Below the pieces are notes generated by a model that worked only from the letters and a program-made list of their open reading frames with translations, did no database searches and had not been told where the DNA came from. Positions 43,261 through 51,779 of a stretch of DNA of 64,000 nt are shown here, piece after piece (positions within the stretch are counted from its first letter, which is position 1; each line of letters opens with the position of its first letter). The translations under genes were made by a program, and so were the position numbers. Origin of the DNA: UBA2589 sp965223235 (GTDB lineage Bacteria; Gemmatimonadota; Gemmatimonadetes; Longimicrobiales; Gaopeijiaceae); assembly GCA_965223235.1 (NCBI GenBank), contig CBDCVV010000022.1, forward strand, positions 620,001 through 684,000, read 5' to 3'.

Positions 43261-44790
43261 ATGAGAAAGCTGAGTCGCTTCCACCTGTGCTCGATCGCGA
43301 GCCTCGCCGCGTTGGCCGTTTGGACGCCAACCGTCGCGAGCCAGTCTCAAGGCCCGAGGCAGCTGGGCAAGATCTCGTTCCCGAACTCTGGAGACGTCTC
43401 GGCGCAGGCGCCTTTCATCGAAGGAGTGTTACTCCTGCACTCGTTCGAGTTCGATGACGCGGCCCGCTCGTTCCGCCGCGCTCAGGAAGTTGACCCTGAC
43501 TTCGCCCTCGCCTACTGGGGCGAGGCGATGACCTACAACCATCCATTGTGGCGGCAGCAGGATCGCGATGCGGCGTTGGGCGTGCTCTCACGCTACGCCC
43601 CCACGGCCGCGGCCCGTGCGCAGCGGGCTCCGACCGCTCGAGAAGCTGACTATCTCGCCACCTTGGATGTCCTCTATGGCGAAGGGACCAAGAGCGAAAG
43701 GGACGCCGCGTACATGCAAGCGATGGCCCGCCTTTCGGCGAAGTATCCAGAAGACGATGAAGCGCGCGCGTTCCATTCCCTGTCGGTGCTCGGGAGCACA
43801 GACGGAGAGCGGGACTTCGCCACGTATATGAGGGCTGCCGCGATCGCTCAGCCGGTCTTCGACCGCAACCCGGACCACCCCGGCGCCGCACACTATCTCA
43901 TCCACTCGTTCGACGATCCCATCCACGCCCCGCTCGGCGTAGAAGCAGCTCGCGCGTACGCCGGCATCGCACCCGACGCAGGGCACGCGCAGCATATGAC
44001 ATCGCACATCTTCGTGGCGATGGGCATGTGGGATGACGTGGTGGCGGCCAACATTCGAGCCCGGGACGTACAAAACGCGGGATATCTCGCAAACGGCGGA
44101 CGCGAGAACGTCTGCGGCCACTACACCTATTGGCTGCACTACGGCTGGCTCATGCGCGGTGAGCAAGATCTCGCCCGTCAGGGGATGGACGAGTGTCGGG
44201 AGCGTGTACTGAGCGGTACCGCAACGGCCAGCGAGCTCGGGTACTTCGTGAGCATGCGGGCTAGACACGTCTTCGACACCGGGGAGTGGGCCGCCGCCGA
44301 CCGGTTCTCAGCGGAGCTCGACCTCCCGGGCTATCTGTTCGTCGACGCTGTGGCGGCGTTTCAGGCCGGTGATCTCGCCAAGGCGCGCCACGACGCGGCG
44401 GCTCTTCGCGAGCACGCCGGGGATGATCCGGCCCCGCGCATGCAGATCGCCCTTCTGGAGCTCGACGCACTCCTCGCTCTTCCCGGTGGCGATCACGCTT
44501 CGGCGATCGCGATCCTGGAGGAAGCCGCCGCCATTGAAGAGGAGCTCCCGTTCGAGTTCGGCCCGCCCGCCTCACTACTTCCCCCTCACGAACTCCTGGG
44601 ACGCATTCGACTCCTTGCTGGGGACGCCGACGGTGCAGTACGGGCATACCGGGCCCAGCTCGCCCTGACTCCCGAGCGAGCGACTACCCTCGAAGCCTTG
44701 GTAGAAGCGGCCCGAGTAGCCGGCGATACGATGGCCGCCGACGACGCTGAGAGTCGCCTGGCTGCAGCGAGGGACGGGGGCGGTACCTAG
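43261..44790 (+). CDS. Secreted tetratricopeptide-repeat protein
   Basis: This 509-residue protein has a signal peptide (CSIASLAALAVWTPTVASQS). It is then helical throughout, with TPR-like pairs: SFEFDDAARSFRRAQEVDPD, FALAYWGEAMTYNHPLW, AAIAQPVFDRNPDHPGAAHY, and a C-terminal AGDADGAVRAYRAQLALTPE. Conserved HYLIHSFDDP and AQHMTSHIFVAMG give clustered His residues that could bind metal. Similar TPR proteins in this phylum have no known role. AAGGAG sits 6 nt before ATG 43261; an ATG two codons earlier overlaps this site. It is divergent from DUF72. Confidence 0.85.
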   Translation: MRKLSRFHLCSIASLAALAVWTPTVASQSQGPRQLGKISFPNSGDVSAQAPFIEGVLLLHSFEFDDAARSFRRAQEVDPDFALAYWGEAMTYNHPLWRQQDRDAALGVLSRYAPTAAARAQRAPTAREADYLATLDVLYGEGTKSERDAAYMQAMARLSAKYPEDDEARAFHSLSVLGSTDGERDFATYMRAAAIAQPVFDRNPDHPGAAHYLIHSFDDPIHAPLGVEAARAYAGIAPDAGHAQHMTSHIFVAMGMWDDVVAANIRARDVQNAGYLANGGRENVCGHYTYWLHYGWLMRGEQDLARQGMDECRERVLSGTATASELGYFVSMRARHVFDTGEWAAADRFSAELDLPGYLFVDAVAAFQAGDLAKARHDAAALREHAGDDPAPRMQIALLELDALLALPGGDHASAIAILEEAAAIEEELPFEFGPPASLLPPHELLGRIRLLAGDADGAVRAYRAQLALTPERATTLEALVEAARVAGDTMAADDAESRLAAARDGGGT

Positions 44791-44828
44791 TCCCTGTCTG
44801 CGGCCGCCAAACGGGGGCGGGGCGCCGG

Positions 44829-45758
44829 CTAGCGCCTCACACCGGCGGCACGAAAGGCACGTACGGCGTCTTCATTTCCGGCGTGGCTCGCCCAACCGAG
44901 GGCCGTACCCTGGTGGGTCGGTTCACGAACCGTCGCGTCGGCGCCGCGAGCGAGAAGCCGAGTCACGACATCGGGCCATCCCGCCCACCCCGCGCAGTGC
45001 AGCGCCGTCACCGGGAAGGCGCCCCAAGATCGCACTCCATCGATCGGCGCCCCGTGATCCAGCAGCCAATCCACGGCAGATGGCCATCCGTTCGCCGCAG
45101 CGGCGAGCAGCGCGTCGTTGAGCAGCTCGCTGGGTCTAATCTCCTTACCGCCCCGTACGGTGCGGGCCCAGATATCGCCCGCCCCTGCCGTAAGTCTCCC
45201 CTCTTCAGTTAAGAACGTCTCCATAAGCGGCACGTTTCCGAGCCCTGCGGCGATCGGAAGATCCGCGCGCACACCGCGCTCGAAGAGCATCTGGGATACT
45301 TCACGTTGTCCACGGTACTCCACCACATGGTACAAGCTTCCGAACATCCCCCCGTCCGGATCGAGACGTGCTCCGAACTCCAGGAGAAGGTCGAGCAGGT
45401 TTTCGGTGTGCCCGAGCTGGTGCGCCTGCGCTCCGCTGGTTACCAGCCCCAGCACGGTGCCACCACCACTCTTCGGTTGGGAGGGGCCACCGCCGCACGT
45501 GGCCTCCGGGTCAGCCCCCGACTCCAGGAGCACCCGAGCGACGTCCACGATGTTCGCGGGCAGCGGGGATCGGATCGGGTTACCTGCGACGTGATGCAGC
45601 AGCGTCGCCCCGTGGAAGTACCCATCATAGGGCGGCGCTACCGACGTAGAATGCATGCCGATCAACGATGGATCTGCTATCAACAGGGCACGTAGCGCCT
45701 CCACGTCGCCACGGTCGACGACTTGCAGCGCATGCTCGAAGGCTGTCTTCGCGTTCAT
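44829..45758 (-). CDS. Ankyrin-repeat protein
   Basis: This 309-residue cytoplasmic protein has several ankyrin repeats. Examples are ALRALLIADPSLIGMHS, TLLHHVAGNP with VARVLLESGADPEATCGG, NLLDLLLEFGARLDPDGG, SAVDWLLDHGAPIDGV, TALHCAGWAGWPDVVTRLLARGAD-like elements and a closing ALGWASHAGNEDAVRAFRAAG. Ankyrin arrays bind protein partners. The partner is unknown and there is no signal peptide. A strong hairpin lies immediately upstream (45777-45810). Confidence 0.9.
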   Translation of the reverse strand: MNAKTAFEHALQVVDRGDVEALRALLIADPSLIGMHSTSVAPPYDGYFHGATLLHHVAGNPIRSPLPANIVDVARVLLESGADPEATCGGGPSQPKSGGGTVLGLVTSGAQAHQLGHTENLLDLLLEFGARLDPDGGMFGSLYHVVEYRGQREVSQMLFERGVRADLPIAAGLGNVPLMETFLTEEGRLTAGAGDIWARTVRGGKEIRPSELLNDALLAAAANGWPSAVDWLLDHGAPIDGVRSWGAFPVTALHCAGWAGWPDVVTRLLARGADATVREPTHQGTALGWASHAGNEDAVRAFRAAGVRR

Positions 45759-45776
45759 AGTCGCATGGTACGACGA

Positions 45777-45810
45777 ACGCCCCGACCCGCAACTTCGCGG
45801 GTCGGGGCGT
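45777..45810. other. Strong GC-rich hairpin between ankyrin and HTH genes
   Basis: A perfect 14-bp stem (ACGCCCCGACCCGC/GCGGGTCGGGGCGT) encloses a 6-nt loop. It lies 19 bp before the ankyrin start codon and 18 bp after the stop of the HTH gene. No T-run follows on either strand. It may protect or end the HTH transcript. Confidence 0.5.
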
Positions 45811-45828
45811 CGTCTAGTCGAACCTCGA

Positions 45829-46245
45829 CTACTTCCGCTTCTTGGGCTTACGCCCCTGATTCGGATGCTCTAAGTGCTTCCACGTCTCGCCCCGGCGAAG
45901 CATGTAGATGGTGCTCGGCGACACACCGAACTTCCGAGCCCACGCTGCGCCTGACGATTTCCAGCGGTCCTTCTTCTCGTCCCAGTCGTCCAGCACGCGC
46001 TTCGCCTGCTTCACGGTCAGCTCCGCGTGGGGAGAGTTCTCCCCTCGCAGCCACACGTTGGATCCGTACCAGCGATCCACCCGCTGGATCGGCCCACCGA
46101 TCTTGCGACCTGTGTGTCCGAGGCAATAGTGCCTTACTTGATCGACGGAGAAGCCCGGATGCATCCGAGCGATCTCCGCGTACAGATAGCCATCTTCGGC
46201 TAGCTGCCTCCATTTGACGACCGTCTTGTCGTCGGGTCTCGCCAT
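45829..46245 (-). CDS. Small protein with two helix-turn-helix-like segments, phage-like
   Basis: This 138-residue basic protein has a possible HTH at about 8-42 (VVKWRQLAEDGYLYAEIARM then FSVDQVRHYCLGHTG). A clearer one lies at the C terminus (WARKFGVSPSTIYMLRRGET with WKHLEHP). The second pattern is that of HTH segments attached to phage HNH homing endonucleases, which bind DNA next to their cut site. No nuclease domain is present here. The tail is Lys/Arg-rich (GRKPKKRK). AAGGAGA lies 6 nt before the ATG. It could be a phage remnant or a domesticated DNA-binding protein. Confidence 0.7.
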   Translation of the reverse strand: MARPDDKTVVKWRQLAEDGYLYAEIARMHPGFSVDQVRHYCLGHTGRKIGGPIQRVDRWYGSNVWLRGENSPHAELTVKQAKRVLDDWDEKKDRWKSSGAAWARKFGVSPSTIYMLRRGETWKHLEHPNQGRKPKKRK

Positions 46246-46352
46246 GTGTTTCTCCTTGGGGGGAGGTCGGTGTAGTCGACGGCCACAATACTAAAAGCGG
46301 CTCCTAGGTTACGCACCCCGGTTGTCAAACCGCTCTTCCACTGCGCCTTGTC

Positions 46353-46901
46353 TCAAGAGGAAGGGCTTCCGGATAAGCGGTGGGCAAAACGCTGCCTAAA
46401 TTTGGAGACCTTGGGCGCCACCACGGCCGCGCAATACGGCTGACTACCGTTCCTACGGAAGTATTCATCGTGATAGTCTTCGGCCGGCCAGAATCGCTCC
46501 AAAGGCGCGACCTCAGTCACTATAGGATCGTCCCAAGGGCCCTCCGACTTGAGCGACTCGATCACTCGCCGTGCCGTCTCTGCCTGTTCGTCGGAGTGCG
46601 TAAAGATCGCCGAACGGTACTGGGTCCCTGTGTCGGCCCCTTGGCGGTTGAGGGTGGTCGGATCGTGGATCCCGAAGAAGATCTCGAGCAGCTCAGCATA
46701 CGAAATCACCTCGGGATCGAAGTCGACCTGCACGACCTCTGCGTGCCCGGTCGTGCCACTGCACACCGCCTTGTAGGTCGGCTGTTCGACGTGGCCGCCC
46801 GTATAGCCCGACTTCGTCCTCGACACGCCCTGCACGAGCTCAAATACAGCCTCCAAGCACCAGAAGCACCCGCCTCCGAGCGTCGCGCTCTCCGTGCTCA
46901 T
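46353..46901 (-). CDS. msrA: Peptide methionine sulfoxide reductase A
   Basis: This 182-residue enzyme reduces the S form of methionine sulfoxide in proteins. The catalytic Cys12 lies in LGGGCFWCLEAVFE. Further hallmarks are SGYTGGHVEQPTYKAVCSG, GHAEVVQVDFDPEVISY and FFGIHDPTTLNRQGADTGTQ, and the resolving Cys is likely near YCAAVVAPK. There is no signal peptide, so it is cytoplasmic. The start overlaps the S9 peptidase stop as ATGA, so it is translated with that gene. Confidence 0.97.
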   Translation of the reverse strand: MSTESATLGGGCFWCLEAVFELVQGVSRTKSGYTGGHVEQPTYKAVCSGTTGHAEVVQVDFDPEVISYAELLEIFFGIHDPTTLNRQGADTGTQYRSAIFTHSDEQAETARRVIESLKSEGPWDDPIVTEVAPLERFWPAEDYHDEYFRRNGSQPYCAAVVAPKVSKFRQRFAHRLSGSPSS

Positions 46902-48931
46902 GAGACCACCTTGGGTTCGTCATCCTTCGTCGGGCGCTCCCACGGCTCCCACTCGATCCCACGCACCCACTTCTGAATCCAGCGGATCTCTTCGACATCG
47001 CGAGTGCGTTGGTGCCTCGGCTCGCGGAATCCGTGCGGCTCGCGCGGAAAGCGAATGTATCGCGTCTCCTTGCCCTGATCCTTGAGAGCTTGGAAGAACA
47101 TCATGCTCTGGGGCTCCGTATCGGTTCGATCGTTCATGCCGTGCAGAATCAAAGTCGGCGTCGTCACGTTCCCGACATGTGTCAGAGGAGACATCTCCCT
47201 CCACGCCTCCGGGTTCTCCCATGGAGTGCCGCCGATATACCAGAGCGAAACGTCGTGATTGAATCCGGGACCGTACTCGGACGTCCAATCCGATACCATC
47301 GCTCCCACAGACGCACCCTTGAATCGGTCCGTCTGGGTGACGGTCCACCCTCCGAGAATGCCTCCGTAGCTCCAACCACGTAGACCCAACTGGTCCTCAT
47401 CGGCGATCCCCAGCGACACGACCTCATCCACCCCAGTCATGAGGTCTTCGTAGTCACCACCACCGATGTCGTTCATGTTGCCTCGCAACAATTCATCGGT
47501 GTAACCGGAGCTTCCGCGCACGTTCGGTGAGAGTTGGGCATACCCGAGCCCCGCCCACACGTGCGCTCGCGCGTTGAAGGTGTTCGTGAACACCCCCGCC
47601 GGCCCACCGTGAATGTGGAGTAGGAACGGGAGTCCCCCGGCGCTCTGCTCACGTGGGGTCATCAAGATCCCTTCGATCTCCGTTCCGTCGGAGCTACTCC
47701 ACGTGATCGTCCGCGCCTGACCGAGCGCGAGATCCGTCTCCACGGACGGGTTCAACGAGGTGAGCCTCGTCCCCTCGCCACCATCCGTCGACCCTACCCA
47801 CAGGTCGGGTGGCGTATCCCAATCTTGAGCGATGTACGCCATCTGGGACCGGTCGGCCGAGAAGGAGGATGGAGCGAGAGATCCTCGTACGTCGGTGACC
47901 TTCCGGACGGAGCCGGACGCGACGTCGAGCCGGTACAGATTCGTGTCCGTGCGCTGGAGTCCTCCGAAGAGGATCTCGGATCCGTCCGGGGTCCAGACGA
48001 AGTTGCGAATCGTGCCCTCGAACGAAGCCGAAGCAACGGATCGCTCGCCCGAGGCGACGTCCATGATCCAGATCTTGTCGAGAAGAAGCTCCCATTCTTC
48101 GTCACTGCGCGCCATGTACGCGAAGCGTCTTCCGTCGGGAGCCCACGAGAGTCGGCCCTCGGGAGCCCGATTGTCGGTGAGTCGCCGGGTGTGATTCGTG
48201 TCGAGATCGAGGAGGTGGATCTCGGACAGGTTCGACTGGTTGCGCCGATTCTCGCGACGGGCCGTATACAGAAGCTGACGACCGCCCGGTGCAACGTCGA
48301 AGCTCCCGATCCGATGGTCCTCTTCCGTCAGCCGCGTCTCGGCCTTGCTCTCCACGTCGATCGACCAAAGATCGTTCCATTGCCCGGCGGTCTGACCGTT
48401 CGGCCCCTCGTCTACGAAGATGGCGTCGTCCCCGTCCTTCCGCGCCTTTTCTTCATCCTCGGGTCTCTCGTCGACGGCGACGAAGACGATGTGACGAGCA
48501 TCATCCGTCCACTGATAGTTCCCGACCGAAGTCGCGTGCTCGGACAGCTGCACTGCCTCTCCGCCGCTCGTGCGCATCAGAAAGAGTTGACTCTTCTCGT
48601 CCACCGTCCGTGTGAACGAGAGCCACTCGCCATCCGGAGAGAAGCTGAAGTTGCTCCCACCCGCCTCTCCAATGAAACGGAAGGGTTCGGAACTCCCGTC
48701 GGCCGGGGCCTTCCACCACGTCGTCGTGCGCTTGTTCTCGTCCCAGTCGAGTTCCGACTTCGAGAAGAGCACCCACGACCCGTCGGGTGACATGAGTGCG
48801 CCTCCGAGCCCGACCATGTTGAGGACGTCATCCGTCGTCATGGGGCGCCGTTCCTGACCAGACGCCTCGACACTCCAAGCCACAAGACTGAAAGCTACGG
48901 CCAAGCCAACACACGACCTGGATCTCAACAC
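46898..48931 (-). CDS. S9-family prolyl-oligopeptidase-like peptidase, exported
   Basis: This 677-residue serine peptidase has a signal peptide (VGLAVAFSLVAWSVEASGQ). A seven-bladed-propeller region follows (WD-like repeats such as FSFSPDGEWLSFTR and LSWAPDGRRFAYMA). The C-terminal alpha/beta hydrolase domain has Ser521 in GLRGWSYGG, Asp in LHGMNDRTDTEP and His in REPHGFREP. Such enzymes trim short peptides, here in the periplasm. GTG 48931 is preferred because GGAGG lies 5 nt upstream; earlier codons lie outside the signal. Coupled to msrA by ATGA. Confidence 0.94.
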   Translation of the reverse strand: MLRSRSCVGLAVAFSLVAWSVEASGQERRPMTTDDVLNMVGLGGALMSPDGSWVLFSKSELDWDENKRTTTWWKAPADGSSEPFRFIGEAGGSNFSFSPDGEWLSFTRTVDEKSQLFLMRTSGGEAVQLSEHATSVGNYQWTDDARHIVFVAVDERPEDEEKARKDGDDAIFVDEGPNGQTAGQWNDLWSIDVESKAETRLTEEDHRIGSFDVAPGGRQLLYTARRENRRNQSNLSEIHLLDLDTNHTRRLTDNRAPEGRLSWAPDGRRFAYMARSDEEWELLLDKIWIMDVASGERSVASASFEGTIRNFVWTPDGSEILFGGLQRTDTNLYRLDVASGSVRKVTDVRGSLAPSSFSADRSQMAYIAQDWDTPPDLWVGSTDGGEGTRLTSLNPSVETDLALGQARTITWSSSDGTEIEGILMTPREQSAGGLPFLLHIHGGPAGVFTNTFNARAHVWAGLGYAQLSPNVRGSSGYTDELLRGNMNDIGGGDYEDLMTGVDEVVSLGIADEDQLGLRGWSYGGILGGWTVTQTDRFKGASVGAMVSDWTSEYGPGFNHDVSLWYIGGTPWENPEAWREMSPLTHVGNVTTPTLILHGMNDRTDTEPQSMMFFQALKDQGKETRYIRFPREPHGFREPRHQRTRDVEEIRWIQKWVRGIEWEPWERPTKDDEPKVVS

Positions 48932-49009
48932 ATGCGCCTCCCAGAGGGTAGATGGGATCCCATCGTCACCCACCTACCGTTCAGGCACAAGAGGGCCGAG
49001 CGGTCGCGG

Positions 49010-49819
49010 CTATCGACGTCGGCGTGTCGCGACCGCGCTCCTCAGCACCCGGTCGATTTCACCCGCAACCAGCTCGGGTTCTTCGACGTGCACTCTCGGG
49101 CCGCTATGCATGGCCGGGACCTGGCGACCGAGCCTCGTCCGCCCCGCGATATCGGCGTGAAGATCGCTGGCAGCATGGTTGATGAAGCGGGCGTCCCACC
49201 CCTCGCCATCCTCCCGCTCGGTTGCGGTAACGACCGTTACCGGGATCTCACGAGGTCGGGTGTCTTCCGCACGGCGGAGCACGTCGATCTCCACGATGCC
49301 ATCGCGATTCGGGGTCCGCTGTCGGGCCTCTTCGCGTACGCGCGCACTCTCGGGCATGCCGGGTGCGGCCCGCGCCAGGTAATCTCGATGATCAGGATCG
49401 AGGAGCACGACGCCGTCGACGCTGATGCTCCGTTCGGCGGCAAGGAGACGCGCATACACTCCTCCCAGCCCTTGCCCAACGACGACGACTGGCCCTTCCA
49501 CACCAAGGGCGGCGTGCACGGCGCGCAGCTCCTCGAGCAACTCGTACCATCCCCGGGCTTCGGGGGCCGGAAGACTCCGACCGAAGCCCCGGCGATCCCA
49601 CGCGCACGCCCCGACTCGCCCATCTAGCCGCACTAGGACGCCTCGCCAGTCTTCGGCGCGATCCTCGTTGCCGTGCATCATGACTACGCGGACGGGCCCC
49701 GGAGTGCACAAGGCGTGAACCGTCCCAAAGGACGTCTCTACCTGCACCTCCCGAAGCCCCTGACTTCCTGCCCCCGTGCCCACCGCTAACACGGTGGCCA
49801 CCAGCCACAAAATCGGCAT
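49010..49819 (-). CDS. Alpha/beta-hydrolase-fold protein lacking the catalytic serine
   Basis: This 269-residue protein has a signal peptide (MPILWLVATVLAVGTGAGS). The fold is clear: VRVVMMHGNEDRAEDW, CAWDRRGFGRS, VVVVGQGLGGVYAR, VDGVVLLDPDH. The nucleophile elbow normally reads GxSxG but here is GQGLG, with Gly in the Ser position. The C-terminal catalytic His region (PRVHVEEPELVAGEI) remains. It is likely non-catalytic, perhaps binding a ligand. ATG 49819 follows the GNAT stop by 7 nt, so this is the last gene of the ltaE-GNAT-hydrolase run. Confidence 0.82.
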   Translation of the reverse strand: MPILWLVATVLAVGTGAGSQGLREVQVETSFGTVHALCTPGPVRVVMMHGNEDRAEDWRGVLVRLDGRVGACAWDRRGFGRSLPAPEARGWYELLEELRAVHAALGVEGPVVVVGQGLGGVYARLLAAERSISVDGVVLLDPDHRDYLARAAPGMPESARVREEARQRTPNRDGIVEIDVLRRAEDTRPREIPVTVVTATEREDGEGWDARFINHAASDLHADIAGRTRLGRQVPAMHSGPRVHVEEPELVAGEIDRVLRSAVATRRRR

Positions 49820-49826
49820 CAACTCA

Positions 49827-50675
49827 CTACTCCCTCGACACATCGAAGTCCTGCACGACTTCGATGAGTTCATACCCCACTGCACCGTAAATGGCATTCG
49901 AGGTCGGGTTGCTCATGTCCGTGTAGAGGACGCAGAACTCCTTCCCCACATCGAGCACGTGCTGGCTCAGCGAGGCAACGAGCGCACTCGCATACCCTCT
50001 CCGCCTCCTTTCGGGTGGGGTGTAGACGTACCCGATTCTCGCCCCGCAATCTGTCGCGCCGTGCGCGACGGCCATCGTGCTCACCTCGCCCTCCGGGTCC
50101 ACCCAAAGGTGGAGCGCCCCCTCGTCGAGCCAGTTGCGAACGGTCTCTGGCGCAGGTGGATAGAGGATCCCGACCTCTGCGGCGAACGCTTCACTCCATG
50201 CGCACGCACGGTCGAAGTCGTCCGCCCCCCCTACCCTCCGGGCGCCCTCAACACCTTCCGGAAAACGCACCCGGCGAAGGGAGTAGATGCCCTGCTTCAT
50301 TCCGGGGGTAACCCGTCCCCCCTTCGTGGCTACCCACGCGTCCGCAACTGCACGTGCACTTCGACGCTCGCCGAGTACTGCGGGAATCGAATCGTAGCGC
50401 TCCCCCACCACGCGAGTGACGGCGTCTTCACATCCCTCGGGCAAATCCGTGACCAGAAGCTTGTGAGGTGGGGTGCGCATCACGCACCCGGCGACCGGAG
50501 CACCGACCGCACGCGACGCGTGGACCGTGGCGAAGAGCGTATCGCTAGACCAGTCGCCTCGGCGAGCCATCAATTCCGCGAGGCCGATGATCAGGTTGTA
50601 CCTCGCCTCCTCGCGAAGGAGCCACGGCTTGGCGGCACGAAGGAAGTCATCGGGCGTCGAGTACGTCGTGACCAT
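49827..50675 (-). CDS. GNAT-family N-acetyltransferase
   Basis: This 282-residue cytoplasmic protein has a C-terminal GNAT domain. The acetyl-CoA pyrophosphate loop is RRRRGYASALVAS in YVYTPPERRRRGYASALV, and CVLYTDMSNPTSNAIYGAVGY is the usual last motif. The N-terminal half (MVTTYSTPDDFLRAAKPWLL, LIIGLAELMARRG) is a GNAT-like pseudo-domain seen in two-domain members. The acceptor is unknown. ATG 50675 lies 5 nt after the threonine aldolase stop. Confidence 0.9.
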   Translation of the reverse strand: MVTTYSTPDDFLRAAKPWLLREEARYNLIIGLAELMARRGDWSSDTLFATVHASRAVGAPVAGCVMRTPPHKLLVTDLPEGCEDAVTRVVGERYDSIPAVLGERRSARAVADAWVATKGGRVTPGMKQGIYSLRRVRFPEGVEGARRVGGADDFDRACAWSEAFAAEVGILYPPAPETVRNWLDEGALHLWVDPEGEVSTMAVAHGATDCGARIGYVYTPPERRRRGYASALVASLSQHVLDVGKEFCVLYTDMSNPTSNAIYGAVGYELIEVVQDFDVSRE

Positions 50676-50680
50676 GTTCG

Positions 50681-51730
50681 TCAGGAAACGGTCACCGCCG
50701 AGCTCATCACCTGCTCCAGAACGTCGTAGGCGCGGTCGACGTCCCCGTCGGGCACGTCCCGGTGAAAGACTGCCCGCAGACCGTGACGACCGTTGGGAAG
50801 CATGTGCAGCCCCCCGGCGTGACACTCCGTAGAGACGCTGCCGGAGTCCCGCTCGACCTCGAAGCGAACGATGTTGGACTGTACGGTCTTCAAGTTGACC
50901 CGCACGCCATCGAGCTGAGCGATCCGCTCGGCGAAACGCCGCGCCTGAGCCACGTCGCGGCCCAAGTCGGCGCGATGGTTCCTGAGCGCGAAAAGCGCCC
51001 CTGCGGCAATGACTCCTGCTTGGCGCATGCCGCCCCCGAACTGCTGGCGAAAACGACGAGCACGGCGGATGAGATCTCTCGAACCCGCGAGCGCCGAGCC
51101 GACCGGGGCGCCGAGCCCCTTGCTGAAGCAGACGTTGACTGCGTCGAAGGGAGCGGCGAAGTCGCGTTCCGATATGCCCGACGCCGCCGTTGCGTGCCAC
51201 AGCCGAGCCCCGTCCAAGTGGAGCGACAATCCATGCCCCCGACCCGCTCGGCAGGCTTCTCGGAGCGCGTCGAGCTCCCACACCGTCCCCCCCGCCGCGT
51301 TGTGCGTGTTCTCCAGGCAGAGCAGGGTCGGGGGAGACTTGAGTGTACGTGCGTTGAAGGGATGCTCGGGCGGAAAGTGCTCGTCGAGTTGGGCCGCGGT
51401 GAACACGCCGTGCTCGCCTTCCAACGGGCGCATGGTGACGCCACTCAGTGCCGCCCCTCCACCACCCTCGTTCAAGACGATGTGCGCACGGCGCTCGATC
51501 AGGACCAGGTCTCCCGGTTCTGTCAGCGTGCGAACGGCAATCTGGTTCGACATGCTACCCGTGGGCACGAAGACCGCGTCTTCCTTCCCGAGGATCGCGG
51601 CGGTCTCCTCCTCCAAGGCTCTCACGGTCGGGTCGTCACCATAGACGTCGTCGCCGACCTCAGCTTCAGACATCGCCCGCCGCATGTCCGACGACGGTCG
51701 AGTCACCGTGTCACTTCGCAGATCGATCAT
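50681..51730 (-). CDS. ltaE: Low-specificity L-threonine aldolase
   Basis: This 349-residue PLP enzyme cleaves L-threonine or allo-threonine to glycine and acetaldehyde. It begins MIDLRSDTVTRPSSDMRRAM, the family hallmark. VGDDVYGDDPTVRALEE, ENTHNAAGGTV, LHLDGARLWHA (PLP-binding Asp) and the PLP Lys in VCFSKGLGAPVGSA all agree, as does the length. It is the first gene of a minus-strand run with the GNAT and hydrolase-like genes. It is divergent from the cyclophilin lipoprotein gene at 51780, with a 49-bp gap. Confidence 0.96.
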   Translation of the reverse strand: MIDLRSDTVTRPSSDMRRAMSEAEVGDDVYGDDPTVRALEEETAAILGKEDAVFVPTGSMSNQIAVRTLTEPGDLVLIERRAHIVLNEGGGGAALSGVTMRPLEGEHGVFTAAQLDEHFPPEHPFNARTLKSPPTLLCLENTHNAAGGTVWELDALREACRAGRGHGLSLHLDGARLWHATAASGISERDFAAPFDAVNVCFSKGLGAPVGSALAGSRDLIRRARRFRQQFGGGMRQAGVIAAGALFALRNHRADLGRDVAQARRFAERIAQLDGVRVNLKTVQSNIVRFEVERDSGSVSTECHAGGLHMLPNGRHGLRAVFHRDVPDGDVDRAYDVLEQVMSSAVTVS

Positions 51731-51779
51731 TCATCGCTCTCAGGAGTGCGTGTGGGAGCCGACATGTTATCATGGCCGG

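Noticed and set aside
45829..46901. Mobile island containing the HTH gene and msrA
   Set aside because: msrA is coupled to the S9 peptidase gene by ATGA and looks native; no terminal repeats, integrase or tRNA boundary were seen.
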